8,160 nt of DNA from Gammaproteobacteria bacterium. Lineage in GTDB: Bacteria; Pseudomonadota; Gammaproteobacteria; Xanthomonadales; Xanthomonadaceae. The translations under genes were made by a program, and so were the position numbers. Below, piece by piece: positions 1-8,108 of the stretch. Every line of letters starts with the position of its first letter. Position 1 is the first letter of the stretch. The stretch is taken from NCBI GenBank assembly GCA_024642445.1, contig JAHEBG010000039.1, forward strand, positions 1 through 8,160. Direction: 5' to 3'. The notes under the pieces were generated by a model that did not search any database, had not been told where the DNA came from, and saw only the letters and a program-made list of their open reading frames with translations.

Positions 1-252
1 CTGAATGATCTGCTTTTTCAGTTCTTTCGGCGGCTCCGGCGGTGGCGGCGGTGGCGGTGGTGGCGGTGGTGGCGGTTCGGTGAAGGACACCAGAGTAATG
101 GTGTCTTCGCCTTTCTTGGTGTCATTGACCGAAACCGGTGCCATCAGCATCATGAATATCAGCACATGCACGGCAATGGCCGCAGCATTCGCCGTAACCC
201 TAGGCCAGCTGAATCGATTTTTCTGCTCGTATTTTGATTTCAAATCCGTCAT
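1..252 (-). CDS. tonB: Energy transducer TonB, N-terminal part (cut by window edge)
   Basis: TonB spans the periplasm and carries proton-motive energy from the ExbB-ExbD complex in the inner membrane to outer-membrane receptors for iron chelates, vitamin B12 and similar ligands. Only 84 codons are visible; the C-terminal receptor-binding domain is off the left edge. The start at 252 is the only ATG possible, because an in-frame stop lies six codons upstream (268-270). Visible parts: a basic cytoplasmic N-terminus (MTDLKSKYEQKNRFSWPR), one membrane segment at about residues 20-40 with a histidine (His29) where the conserved anchor histidine of TonB belongs, then an acidic linker and a run of 13 prolines (residues 60-72) followed by EPPKELKKQ. 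The serine that precedes this histidine in E. coli TonB is alanine here. No good Shine-Dalgarno sequence is visible. ExbB and ExbD genes would be expected further left, which is inference. The family call is firm; the specific receptor partners are unknown. Confidence 0.9.
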   Translation of the reverse strand, partial: MTDLKSKYEQKNRFSWPRVTANAAAIAVHVLIFMMLMAPVSVNDTKKGEDTITLVSFTEPPPPPPPPPPPPPEPPKELKKQIIQ

Positions 253-289
253 GTGGCGGCGGCTCTGCTAATAATAAGGAATGTTAATA

Positions 290-322
290 GCGCCTGGGCG
301 CCCTAACCCGCGGTTAGGCGGG
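290..322 (-). other. GC-rich hairpin cluster before tonB with alternative pairings
   Basis: Three overlapping inverted repeats lie between the TPR gene and tonB: GCGCC/GGCGC (290-294 with 297-301), CCTAACC/GGTTAGG (302-308 with 312-318, 3-base loop) and CCCGC/GCGGG (307-311 with 318-322). The last two share bases and cannot form together. On the minus strand no T-run follows, so a classic intrinsic terminator is doubtful. If the promoter proposed at 331-360 is real, the hairpins lie at the very 5' end of the tonB mRNA, where they could stabilise or regulate it. What is seen is the pairing potential; the function is inference. Confidence 0.5.
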
Positions 323-330
323 AACCTATG

Positions 331-360
331 AGTTTACAACATAATTCTGAAGACTGCCAA
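331..360 (-). promoter_or_regulatory. Possible sigma70 promoter of tonB
   Basis: On the minus strand, TTGGCA (360-355, 5 of 6 to the -35 consensus) and TAAACT (336-331, 4 of 6 to the -10 consensus) are 18 bases apart. The -35 element starts four bases after the TPR stop codon. Transcription would start near 324, giving a leader of about 70 bases. I see no convincing Fur box beside it. The call is made by eye and read-through from the TPR gene is equally possible. Confidence 0.4.
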
Positions 361-363
361 GCC

Positions 364-1719
364 TTACTTCAGCCCAGCCTGCTTGAGCTGGGTATTGGCT
401 TGTGACTGGCTTTCTGGGTACTTGGCAGCCTCACGCAAAGCGGCTATCCAGGCATTACGATTATCTAGCCCAAATTCGGACTCGGCTTCAGCCAAAATAA
501 GGTAAACATCACCCTTGTTTTCCACGCCCTTTTTGAGAGCGCGCAAGGCTACTTCCTTGGCTTTGGCATAATCCCCCTCTTCGGCAAGAACACGGGCCAG
601 CAATGCATCGTATTCACCTTTTGGGGACATGTCTGCTGCTTTGCCCCAGGCATCGATGGCGCCCTTAGGCTGATTGCTGTAGTAATACGATTGACCCAGA
701 ATGTTGTACACCATCATATCCGGCTTGATGATGCCTTTGCCAATACCGTCATTGATGATTTTAATGGCCTGATCTTCCTTGCCATCGATGTACGAATAGG
801 ACACGTAGCCGGCTTCGTACTCAGCAAGCGTTTTGATTTCGCCCTTGGCAAACAGTGCATCGAAGACCTCGGCCGCCTGTTTGTACTGTTTAGCATTGGC
901 CAGAACCAGCAATTGACGGACCTGAGCATCCTTGTCATTGGGGTCTGCATTGCCCATGGCTTTGGTGACAGCATCAGCCAGTTTCTTTGCTTCCGCTTTT
1001 TGCCCGGTCTTGTTGTAGGAGTCGACCAACAGCGTGGCCAGATTCGGATCGGTGCCATTGTCCATCGCGTAGGCCTGCTTCAGACTAATGATGGCTTCTG
1101 GATAACGCCCAAGACGGTACAGTGCGTTGCCGCGGTTTTTCAATACGGTCAGATCTTCGGTACCGGTTTCTTTCGCGAATCGGTCTACATACAGAAGCGA
1201 ATCGGCATATTGTTTGTCGGCCAGCAACATTTGGCTCAGAACATACATCAATTGGAAGTGTGCGTTGTTGCTTAGGCCGTTTAGCTCAATTGCCTTCTTG
1301 GCAAAGCTAATGGCCTGAGTGTAGTCCGTGCCGCCTTTGCTCAAATGTGCTTGCACGCTCTGGTTGGCGGCTTCTGCTTTCTCATTGTTGCTGGCATCCG
1401 GATTGCCCATGACTGCTTGCGCCGCGGTCAACAACGCATCGGGGTTTTTTTCGTTGGAAGCCTTAACCAGCTCCGCCCATTCTTTCTTGATTTTGGTTTT
1501 AGTCGCTTCCGGTTCTATCCTCGTGGCATTAGGGTATTTGGCAACGGGTGCTGCCGGGTCTACCGGGGCATCACAGGCAATAACATTACCGTCAGTTCCG
1601 TAGCATTTTTCAGCCTTAAGGCGATCACGAGCACCACCAGACTGGGCACCCACGCTCAATGCGGCAAAGCCGAAGGATAGGGCACAGACGGCCAAGACAA
1701 GGGGTTTTGTAGTGTTCAT
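364..1719 (-). CDS. Secreted tetratricopeptide-repeat (TPR) protein between gyrB and tonB
   Basis: A 451-residue protein (453 if the upstream in-frame ATG at 1725 is used). It opens with a typical signal peptide: MNTTK, a hydrophobic core LVLAVCALSFGFAALSVG, and likely signal peptidase I cleavage after Ala25 (VGA|QS). The mature protein should therefore be periplasmic. Cys39 and Cys49 near its start (CYGTDGNVIAC) could form a disulfide. The rest is alpha-helical with TPR-like repeats; the clearest are at about 191-224 (LKNRGNALYRLGRYPEAI), 335-366 (YNILGQSYYYSNQPKGAIDAW), 368-398 and 403-437, with weaker ones at 131-164 and 225-256. TPRs are protein-binding scaffolds; no catalytic motif is seen. 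The start at 1719 is preferred because AGGA ends six bases before it, but directly abuts the ATG at 1725. Its place just before tonB suggests a link to TonB-dependent energy transduction, in the way TPR proteins accompany some TonB2-type clusters; this is inference. The specific function is unknown. Confidence 0.85.
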   Translation of the reverse strand: MNTTKPLVLAVCALSFGFAALSVGAQSGGARDRLKAEKCYGTDGNVIACDAPVDPAAPVAKYPNATRIEPEATKTKIKKEWAELVKASNEKNPDALLTAAQAVMGNPDASNNEKAEAANQSVQAHLSKGGTDYTQAISFAKKAIELNGLSNNAHFQLMYVLSQMLLADKQYADSLLYVDRFAKETGTEDLTVLKNRGNALYRLGRYPEAIISLKQAYAMDNGTDPNLATLLVDSYNKTGQKAEAKKLADAVTKAMGNADPNDKDAQVRQLLVLANAKQYKQAAEVFDALFAKGEIKTLAEYEAGYVSYSYIDGKEDQAIKIINDGIGKGIIKPDMMVYNILGQSYYYSNQPKGAIDAWGKAADMSPKGEYDALLARVLAEEGDYAKAKEVALRALKKGVENKGDVYLILAEAESEFGLDNRNAWIAALREAAKYPESQSQANTQLKQAGLK

Positions 1720-1725
1720 TTTCAT

Positions 1726-1729
1726 TCCT
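1726..1729 (-). promoter_or_regulatory. Ribosome binding site that favours the second ATG of the TPR gene
   Basis: The minus strand reads CCAGGAATGAAAATGAAC. AGGA touches the first ATG (1725) with no spacer but lies six bases from the second (1719), a normal distance. This supports starting at 1719. Confidence 0.5.
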
Positions 1730-1751
1730 GGAAGCGCGTAAGCATAGCGCT

Positions 1752-1780
1752 AGAGTAATTGCTCTCGGCAACAGACTCAA
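1752..1780 (-). promoter_or_regulatory. Possible promoter of the TPR gene
   Basis: On the minus strand, TTGAGT (1780-1775, 4 of 6) and TACTCT (1757-1752, 3 of 6) are 17 bases apart, which would place the start near 1745 and give a short leader. The match is weak. The 100-base gap after gyrB makes a separate promoter plausible, but co-transcription from gyrB cannot be excluded. Confidence 0.25.
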
Positions 1781-1791
1781 GTGCTGCACAA

Positions 1792-1808
1792 GGAAACCGG
1801 CAGTTTCC
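1792..1808 (-). terminator. Hairpin after gyrB, weak terminator candidate
   Basis: A perfect 6-base inverted repeat, GGAAAC and GTTTCC with a 5-base loop, begins 14 bases beyond the gyrB stop codon. The minus strand continues TTGTGC, so there is no real T-run. It may mark the 3' end of the gyrB mRNA or only slow decay. Intrinsic termination is not well supported. Confidence 0.3.
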
Positions 1809-1822
1809 GTTCATATTCAGGC

Positions 1823-4276
<2,454 letters not shown>

Positions 4277-4303
4277 TTAAATTATTTTTTAAATATATGA
4301 TTT

Positions 4304-4323
4304 ATATGGATTTTATTCCATAT
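4304..4323 (-). other. Perfect 7-base inverted repeat in the gyrB leader
   Basis: ATATGGA (4304-4310) and TCCATAT (4317-4323) are separated by TTTTAT. With the proposed promoter this would form a hairpin near the 5' end of the gyrB mRNA; it could equally be a protein site in DNA. The stem is AU-rich and so modest in stability. The surrounding tract 4265-4350 is strongly AT-rich. Confidence 0.45.
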
Positions 4324-4337
4324 TTTACTTCTCTCAT

Positions 4338-4366
4338 AGTATACACTATTTCAACACCTTTGCGAA
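4338..4366 (-). promoter_or_regulatory. Probable gyrB promoter
   Basis: On the minus strand, TTCGCA (4366-4361, 4 of 6) and TATACT (4343-4338, 5 of 6) have an ideal 17-base spacing. Transcription would start near 4331, leaving a leader of about 70 bases before the ATG at 4261. In E. coli gyrB is induced when DNA relaxes; the same control is possible here but is not shown by the sequence. A hairpin (CACCTT/AAGGTG) overlaps the -35 element. Confidence 0.5.
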
Positions 4367-4370
4367 GGTG
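4355..4370 (-). other. Six-base stem, four-base loop hairpin just after recF
   Basis: CACCTT (4355-4360) and AAGGTG (4365-4370) flank the loop TGCG, four bases beyond the last base of the recF stop codon. No T-run follows on the minus strand (TTGAAATAG), so it is at best a weak terminator. It may mark the end of the dnaN-recF mRNA. It overlaps the -35 of the proposed gyrB promoter. Confidence 0.4.
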
Positions 4371-4374
4371 CGCA

Positions 4375-5451
4375 CTAGGCTACACGGCCATGTTCCACGT
4401 GAAACAACTGGCTGTCTGTAAACCTATTTTTAAGGGTGGGGTCGGACTCCGTCCCAGTGATCCAAATTTGGCCGTTACTTTCCGATAACACTTCGGTTAC
4501 CAGTTGGAAGTGTCGATTATCCAGCTCTGAGGCCAGGTCATCAAAACATAAAATGGGCCAAAAACCCTTAACGGCATAAAAATGCCGTGCCTGCGCTAAT
4601 AGGGCCGCCAATGCCAAAAGTTTGCCCTGGCCTCGGGAAAAATGCTGTTGTGTAAGGGTTTCACCCAAGGTGAGCTGCCAATCCGCCCGATGTGGGCCTA
4701 CGCCACAATAGCCAGTCTGCATATCGCGCACAAAATTCAACCGCAGGGCATCCAACAGCCTAACCTGATCGTGTTTCCAGCCGTGCTGGTAGTTGAGTGC
4801 AAACGCTTCGTATTCAGGCACCATGCGCGCCGCTATGGCGCACATTTCTGGATACAGTGCATTCAGGTAGTTTTGACGAAATTGCCCGAGTTGTTCACCC
4901 GTTTCAGCAAACTCCAGATCCCATGCCGAAAGTGCCTGCGCGCTGGGTTGCGTCTTAAGTAAAGCATTACGCTGCTTTAATACTCGATTAAACCGTCGCC
5001 AGACATGGATAAAGTCTGGTTCCACGTGAAACAAGGCCCAATCAACGAAACGGCGTCGATTATCCGAACTGCCGGTTATCAAAGCATGGCTTCCGGGCTC
5101 AAAAGTGAGTATGGGGAATTCTTGGCAGAACAGGCTAAGGTTATCTTGCGGTTCGCCGTTCATTCGCGCAGTCCAACTGGCGCCACTGTGTTGCAGTCCG
5201 GCTTGCTGCGGCAAGCCTTTCGCGTTTTTCCAATGGACTACCAATTGCAGCTGGGGATGGTTTTGCTGGATAAGGCCGTCACGTACCCGGCCTCGGAAGC
5301 TGCGGCCGTACCCCAAGATGTGCAAGGCCTCGATCAGACTGGATTTACCGGCGCCATTCTCGCCGACAATAAGATTAACGCCCGGGACGGGCGTTAAATA
5401 GAATTCCGTGAAACAGCGAAGATTCGCGCCTTGCAGTTGCGTGATGTGCAT
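4375..5451 (-). CDS. recF: DNA replication and repair protein RecF
   Basis: RecF is an SMC-like ATPase that, with RecO and RecR, helps place RecA on gapped DNA and helps restart stalled forks. At 358 residues it matches the usual length. Motifs: Walker A GENGAGKSS at 30-38 with Lys36, the RecF block YGRSFRGRVRDGL at 48-60, the ABC-type signature FSRGQGKLL at 271-279, and Walker B plus D-loop PILCFDDLASELD at 299-311 (Asp304, Asp305). Its ATG shares one base with the dnaN stop (TAATG), and no Shine-Dalgarno is evident, so translation is probably coupled to dnaN. The coding sequence carries two parS-type sites; both encode Leu-Phe-His-Val-Glu in the same frame, at residues 140-144 and 349-353, the second almost at the C-terminus. 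No frameshift or missing motif is seen. Confidence 0.98.
   Translation of the reverse strand: MHITQLQGANLRCFTEFYLTPVPGVNLIVGENGAGKSSLIEALHILGYGRSFRGRVRDGLIQQNHPQLQLVVHWKNAKGLPQQAGLQHSGASWTARMNGEPQDNLSLFCQEFPILTFEPGSHALITGSSDNRRRFVDWALFHVEPDFIHVWRRFNRVLKQRNALLKTQPSAQALSAWDLEFAETGEQLGQFRQNYLNALYPEMCAIAARMVPEYEAFALNYQHGWKHDQVRLLDALRLNFVRDMQTGYCGVGPHRADWQLTLGETLTQQHFSRGQGKLLALAALLAQARHFYAVKGFWPILCFDDLASELDNRHFQLVTEVLSESNGQIWITGTESDPTLKNRFTDSQLFHVEHGRVA
4391..4406. promoter_or_regulatory. parS: parS site (ParB/Spo0J centromere site), perfect match
   Basis: The 16 bases TGTTCCACGTGAAACA match the conserved bacterial parS sequence exactly. ParB binds parS, loads and slides as a CTP-dependent clamp, and with ParA moves the origin region to the cell pole. 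The site overlaps the recF codons for Leu349-Glu353, nine codons from the end counting the stop. An exact 16-base match about 2.2 kb from the likely oriC is very unlikely to be chance. The parA and parB genes are not in this window. Confidence 0.93.
5018..5033. promoter_or_regulatory. parS: Second parS site, 15 of 16 bases
   Basis: GGTTCCACGTGAAACA differs from the parS sequence at 4391-4406 only at the first base (G for T), an outer position; the central CACGTG is intact. It lies in recF codons 140-144, 627 bases from the perfect site and in the same orientation. ParB binding is likely, perhaps slightly weaker. The encoded peptide FHVEP lies in a part of RecF where I recall similar residues in relatives, so protein conservation may also hold the sequence. 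Confidence 0.8.
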
Positions 5452-6551
5452 TACAGACGCAGAGGCATGACCACGTGTCGGCTACGTTCATGGCTGGCTT
5501 CTCGAACTAGGGCAGACGAATTGCCGTCCCGTAATTTGATGATGACATCTTCTTCGCGCAGGGTGGAAAGTGCCTCTAGCAGGTAATTGACATTGAAACC
5601 AATGCTGATTCCGTCAACCGAGGAATTGATCTCGATTTCTTCCTGGGCTTCTTCCTGTTCCGGGTTGTGCGCAACGATATTAAGCACGCCTGGGGAAATA
5701 TCCAGTTTAACGCCTTTGAATTTCTCGTTTGATAAAATAGCAGCGCGTTGCAGAGCATTACGCAAAAGATCGCGGTTTACCCGCACTTCTTTATCGGCAC
5801 CAATGGGGATCACTGCCTCATAGTCCGGGAACTTGCCTTCAATCAACTTGGTGCTGAAGGTGACATCGCTTCGGCTGATGCGCAGATGGTTATTGCCTAC
5901 TTCCAGCTCAATATCGCCATCCCCATCTTCCAACAGTCGCTGCAGTTCAAGCACACCCTTGCGCGGCATGATGATCTGCTTGCGGTTTTCAACACCGGCA
6001 TTGAGTTCGGTTTCACACAATGCCAAGCGATGGCCGTCGGTTGAAACACAACGCAGCGTAGTGCCCTTTAAATCAAACAATAAGCCATTCAGGTAATAAC
6101 GCACGTCTTGTTGTGCCATAGCGAATGCGGTGCGTTCTATCAACTCTTTCAGCGCCGCCTCGGGTACGCGTATGCGTTCAATGATCGCCAATTGGTCGTT
6201 TTCTGGGAAATCCTTGGCGGGTAGGGTGGCTAAGGTGTAGCGACTTTTTCCGGCATGAATGGTGACTTTATCGCCATTGTGATTGAGTGTAATTTTGCTG
6301 CCGTCAGGCAAGGCCCGGACGATATCAAACAACTTTCGGGCCGGGATGGTGATTTCACCGTTTTCACCGTCATCCACCGAAGCGCGTGCTGTAAGTTCCA
6401 CTTCCAAATCGGTGCCCTTCAACGATAAAGCACCGTTTTCAACCTGTACCAGAAGGTTACTTAATACCGGTAGTGTCTGCCGACGTTCAACCACGTTGAC
6501 GACTTGTTGCAAGGGCTTCAAAAATGCTTCACGAGAGAGACTAAAGCGCAT
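5451..6551 (-). CDS. dnaN: DNA polymerase III sliding clamp (beta subunit)
   Basis: DnaN forms a dimeric ring around DNA that tethers DNA polymerase III and also docks other polymerases, MutS, ligase and Hda-type proteins. At 366 residues it has the exact usual length and three beta-clamp domains (about 1-125, 126-250, 251-366). Diagnostic stretches: TLPVLSNLLV at 26-35, TDGHRLAL at 171-178, LIEGKFPDYEAVIP at 236-249, AAILSNEKFKGVKL at 270-283, AHNPEQEEAQEEI at 294-306, and the C-terminal VVMPLRL, which helps form the pocket that binds clamp-binding peptides. The start at 6551 gives the family N-terminus MRFSLSREAFLKPLQQV. Only a weak GGA lies upstream. Its stop overlaps the recF start by one base (TAATG), so the two form one operon. 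The promoter is probably in the dnaA-dnaN gap. Confidence 0.99.
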   Translation of the reverse strand: MRFSLSREAFLKPLQQVVNVVERRQTLPVLSNLLVQVENGALSLKGTDLEVELTARASVDDGENGEITIPARKLFDIVRALPDGSKITLNHNGDKVTIHAGKSRYTLATLPAKDFPENDQLAIIERIRVPEAALKELIERTAFAMAQQDVRYYLNGLLFDLKGTTLRCVSTDGHRLALCETELNAGVENRKQIIMPRKGVLELQRLLEDGDGDIELEVGNNHLRISRSDVTFSTKLIEGKFPDYEAVIPIGADKEVRVNRDLLRNALQRAAILSNEKFKGVKLDISPGVLNIVAHNPEQEEAQEEIEINSSVDGISIGFNVNYLLEALSTLREEDVIIKLRDGNSSALVREASHERSRHVVMPLRL

Positions 6552-6603
6552 AAGAGGATTTCCAATAACTAAGTTTATTATTTATAAATGGTGGTGGTAG
6601 GGG

Positions 6604-6676
6604 TAGAAAAAACTCGGGATAAGTATTATAAGTATATGAAATATATACAATTAATCATCTAATAAAGCATTTAATG
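6604..6676. other. AT-rich tract, candidate DNA unwinding element
   Basis: Apart from a short CTCGGG (6613-6618) this stretch is almost all A and T, including AAGTATTATAAGTATATG, in which AAGTAT is repeated directly (6621-6626 and 6630-6635). It ends 26 bases from the perfect DnaA box at 6703-6711, as expected for the part of an origin that melts first. It also overlaps the proposed dnaN promoter, and part of its AT bias may come from that. Confidence 0.5.
6625..6654 (-). promoter_or_regulatory. Possible dnaN-recF promoter inside the origin
   Basis: On the minus strand a perfect -10 box TATAAT (6630-6625) is preceded at 18 bases by TTAATT (6654-6649, only 3 of 6). Transcription would start near 6618, giving a leader of about 66 bases. 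In such AT-rich DNA a TATAAT can occur by chance, so the call is tentative. Read-through from dnaA is also possible because no terminator is seen after dnaA. Confidence 0.4.
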
Positions 6677-6691
6677 ACTGCAGTTGAAGCA

Positions 6692-6700
6692 TGTGCAGTA
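6692..6700 (-). promoter_or_regulatory. Degenerate DnaA box beside a perfect one
   Basis: On the minus strand the sequence is TACTGCACA, with the conserved CACA end kept but two departures from the consensus TTWTNCACA. It has the same orientation as the perfect box at 6703-6711 and starts 11 bases away, about one helical turn. It may be a low-affinity DnaA site; the match alone is weak. Confidence 0.3.
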
Positions 6701-6702
6701 AC

Positions 6703-6711
6703 TGTGGATAA
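6703..6711 (-). promoter_or_regulatory. Perfect DnaA box (origin)
   Basis: The minus strand reads TTATCCACA, the high-affinity DnaA box. It faces the box at 6739-6747 as an inverted pair with 27 bases between, and is the perfect box nearest the AT-rich tract. Confidence 0.9.
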
Positions 6712-6727
6712 AAACCAATATCGATTT

Positions 6728-6736
6728 TTGACCACA
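6728..6736 (+). promoter_or_regulatory. Degenerate DnaA box beside a perfect one
   Basis: TTGACCACA differs from TTATCCACA at two bases and keeps CCACA. It has the same orientation as the perfect box at 6739-6747 and starts 11 bases before it, so DnaA could bind both on one face of the helix. Possible low-affinity site. Confidence 0.35.
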
Positions 6737-6738
6737 AC

Positions 6739-6747
6739 TTATCCACA
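6739..6747 (+). promoter_or_regulatory. Perfect DnaA box (origin)
   Basis: The plus strand reads TTATCCACA, identical to the high-affinity consensus. It lies 14 bases beyond the dnaA stop codon, in opposite orientation to the box at 6703-6711. Confidence 0.9.
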
Positions 6748-6761
6748 TGCCATACCTGTGT

Positions 6762-8069
6762 TTATTCCGTAAGCTTACGAACCAATTTATCCCAATCCTC
6801 CCGGATCTTTCCATCGGATTCACGAAAGCCTGCAATGACCCGACAACCGTGCAATACCGTTGTATGATCACGGCCACCAAACGCTTCGCCGATTTCAGGC
6901 AAACTGTGTTCCGTTAACTCTTTTGCCAACGCCATTGCCAGCTGCCTCGGCCGTGCCAAGGAGCGCGTCCGACGTTGCGACAATAAATCCGCCAACTTCA
7001 ATTGATAGTAGTCTGCCACGGTTTTCTGAATATTGCTTAAGGAAATTACCGAAGCTTGGGCCCGCATCAGATCTCGCAGTGTTTCCTGTGCAAACTCCAG
7101 GGTAATCGCACGCCCAGTAAAGTTGGCACGGGCCGCCAAGGTATTTAAAGCGCCCTCCAGATCGCGAACGCTGGAATGCAGGCGTTTCGCGATCTGCCAG
7201 GCGACATCCGCAGGTAAATCGATACCGCGACGTGCAGCTTTATCCATCAAAATAGTGGCCCGGGTTTCGTCATCGGGCGGTTCCAATACCACTGAAAGCC
7301 CCCAGCCTAACCGCGATTTCAATCGAGGCTCCAGATTTTCCACTTCCCGTGGGAAACGGTCGCAAGTCAGAATAATCTGCTGTTTGCCGTCCATCAGCGA
7401 ATTGAACGTGTGGAAAAACTCTTCCTGCGTGGTGTTCTTGCCGGCAAAAAACTGGATATCGTCAATCAACAAGGCGTCCACTTGCTGGAATTGCTTCTTG
7501 AATTGCGCCATGGTTTTATCGGTCAAGGCTTTCATCATGGCGTTGAAAAACTGTTCCGAGCGCAGATATAAAACTCGCATGCCGGGGTTTTGCGAACGCA
7601 TATAGTTTCCGGCCGCATACATCAAATGCGTTTTACCCAGGCCGGTGCTGCCATAAAGCAAGAGCGGGTTATGGGCTTTTCCAGGATTTTTTGCAACCTG
7701 CAAGGCCATCGCATGCCCCATTTGATTGCATTTGCCGACCACGAAGTTATCGAAGGTGTAGTGGCCGTCGACATTGCCTAGAAATTCCGATTCCACGGGT
7801 TTTTTGACGGATTTTGCCGGCGCCGAGGATTTTTGTTGGGAACCTACCAAAACACGCACCGGCAGAGGATTGCCGGCAAAATGATCGGCCAAAGCTTGGA
7901 TACGTATTAAATAATCGGCCTGAATGCGCTCGACCACAAAGGCATTCGGCGCCAGTAAATGCAACTCATTGTTATGGCTAATAGCCTGCAAGGGCTTCAA
8001 CCAGGTGTGCACATCCTCGGTCGGGTATTCCTGCTCCAAGCGTTGTAGACAATGCGACCAAACGTTCAT
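6762..8069 (-). CDS. dnaA: Chromosomal replication initiator protein DnaA
   Basis: DnaA is the AAA+ ATPase that binds TTATCCACA boxes, melts the origin, loads the replicative helicase with its loader, and represses its own gene. At 435 residues it is shorter than E. coli DnaA (467). Domain I is about 1-75 ([20 protein letters not shown]), domain II is a short linker (about 76-100), and domain III holds Walker A GSTGLGKT at 140-147, Walker [10 protein letters not shown] at 200-208 (Asp203, Asp204), sensor 1 ILTCDRFP at 233-240 and the Box VII region [12 protein letters not shown] at 246-257, which includes the arginine finger. Domain IV (about 345-435) has the DNA-binding signature [15 protein letters not shown] at 398-412. 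The start at 8069 gives the family N-terminus. No strong Shine-Dalgarno is visible; a DnaA box lies in the leader. The sequence resembles Xanthomonadales DnaA as I recall it. Confidence 0.99.
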   Translation of the reverse strand: MNVWSHCLQRLEQEYPTEDVHTWLKPLQAISHNNELHLLAPNAFVVERIQADYLIRIQALADHFAGNPLPVRVLVGSQQKSSAPAKSVKKPVESEFLGNVDGHYTFDNFVVGKCNQMGHAMALQVAKNPGKAHNPLLLYGSTGLGKTHLMYAAGNYMRSQNPGMRVLYLRSEQFFNAMMKALTDKTMAQFKKQFQQVDALLIDDIQFFAGKNTTQEEFFHTFNSLMDGKQQIILTCDRFPREVENLEPRLKSRLGWGLSVVLEPPDDETRATILMDKAARRGIDLPADVAWQIAKRLHSSVRDLEGALNTLAARANFTGRAITLEFAQETLRDLMRAQASVISLSNIQKTVADYYQLKLADLLSQRRTRSLARPRQLAMALAKELTEHSLPEIGEAFGGRDHTTVLHGCRVIAGFRESDGKIREDWDKLVRKLTE

Positions 8070-8084
8070 GCGACGACAATCTTC

Positions 8085-8093
8085 TGTGGATAA
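8085..8093 (-). promoter_or_regulatory. Perfect DnaA box in the dnaA leader
   Basis: The minus strand reads TTATCCACA, 15 bases before the dnaA start codon and downstream of the proposed promoter. DnaA bound here would block its own transcription, the autoregulation known for many dnaA genes. It could also be the edge of a second cluster of boxes beyond the window. Confidence 0.85.
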
Positions 8094-8108
8094 CTCATCC
8101 GGCCGTTC

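Larger units (their letters stand above)
6552..6761. other. oriC: Candidate chromosomal replication origin (oriC) between dnaA and dnaN
   Basis: This 210-base gap contains two perfect DnaA boxes (6703-6711 and 6739-6747) in inverted orientation, two degenerate boxes each 11 bases from a perfect one, and an AT-rich tract (about 6604-6676) next to them. Boxes beside an easily unwound region, in the dnaA-dnaN gap, are the known pattern of many bacterial origins, including one of the two origin-proximal gaps in pseudomonads. The same DNA also has a likely dnaN promoter. The count of boxes is small, so part of the origin could lie upstream of dnaA beyond the right edge. Confidence 0.75.

Noticed and set aside
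5..271. Plus-strand glycine-rich reading frame
   Set aside because: It is the opposite strand of the TonB poly-proline region; the minus-strand reading has a clear membrane segment and family features.
271..289. Possible Fur box in the AT-rich stretch before tonB
   Set aside because: ATAATAAGGAATGTTAAT only loosely resembles repeated GATAAT and lacks the inverted symmetry expected.
691..1275. Plus-strand 194-residue reading frame opposite the TPR gene
   Set aside because: It is antisense to a gene with a clear signal peptide and TPR repeats; it has no recognisable domain or ribosome site.
1670..1719. Lipoprotein signal in the TPR protein (LAVC)
   Set aside because: Valine before the cysteine breaks the lipobox rule, and the hydrophobic core continues past the cysteine to a good signal peptidase I site.
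5400..5415. Half parS (CGTGAAACA) near the recF start
   Set aside because: Only 11 of 16 bases match and the left arm is absent.
5467..5482. CACGTG core at 5472-5477 as a third parS site
   Set aside because: The flanks (ATGAC and TCGGC) do not match the parS arms; only the common 6-base palindrome is shared.
6626..6676. DnaA-trio repeats next to the AT-rich tract
   Set aside because: TAG/TAA-like triplets occur around 6650-6665, but not as a regular run in step with a DnaA box, so I could not support the element.
6787..6795. TTATCCCAA near the dnaA stop codon as a further origin DnaA box
   Set aside because: The conserved CACA end is lost and the site lies in the dnaA coding region.
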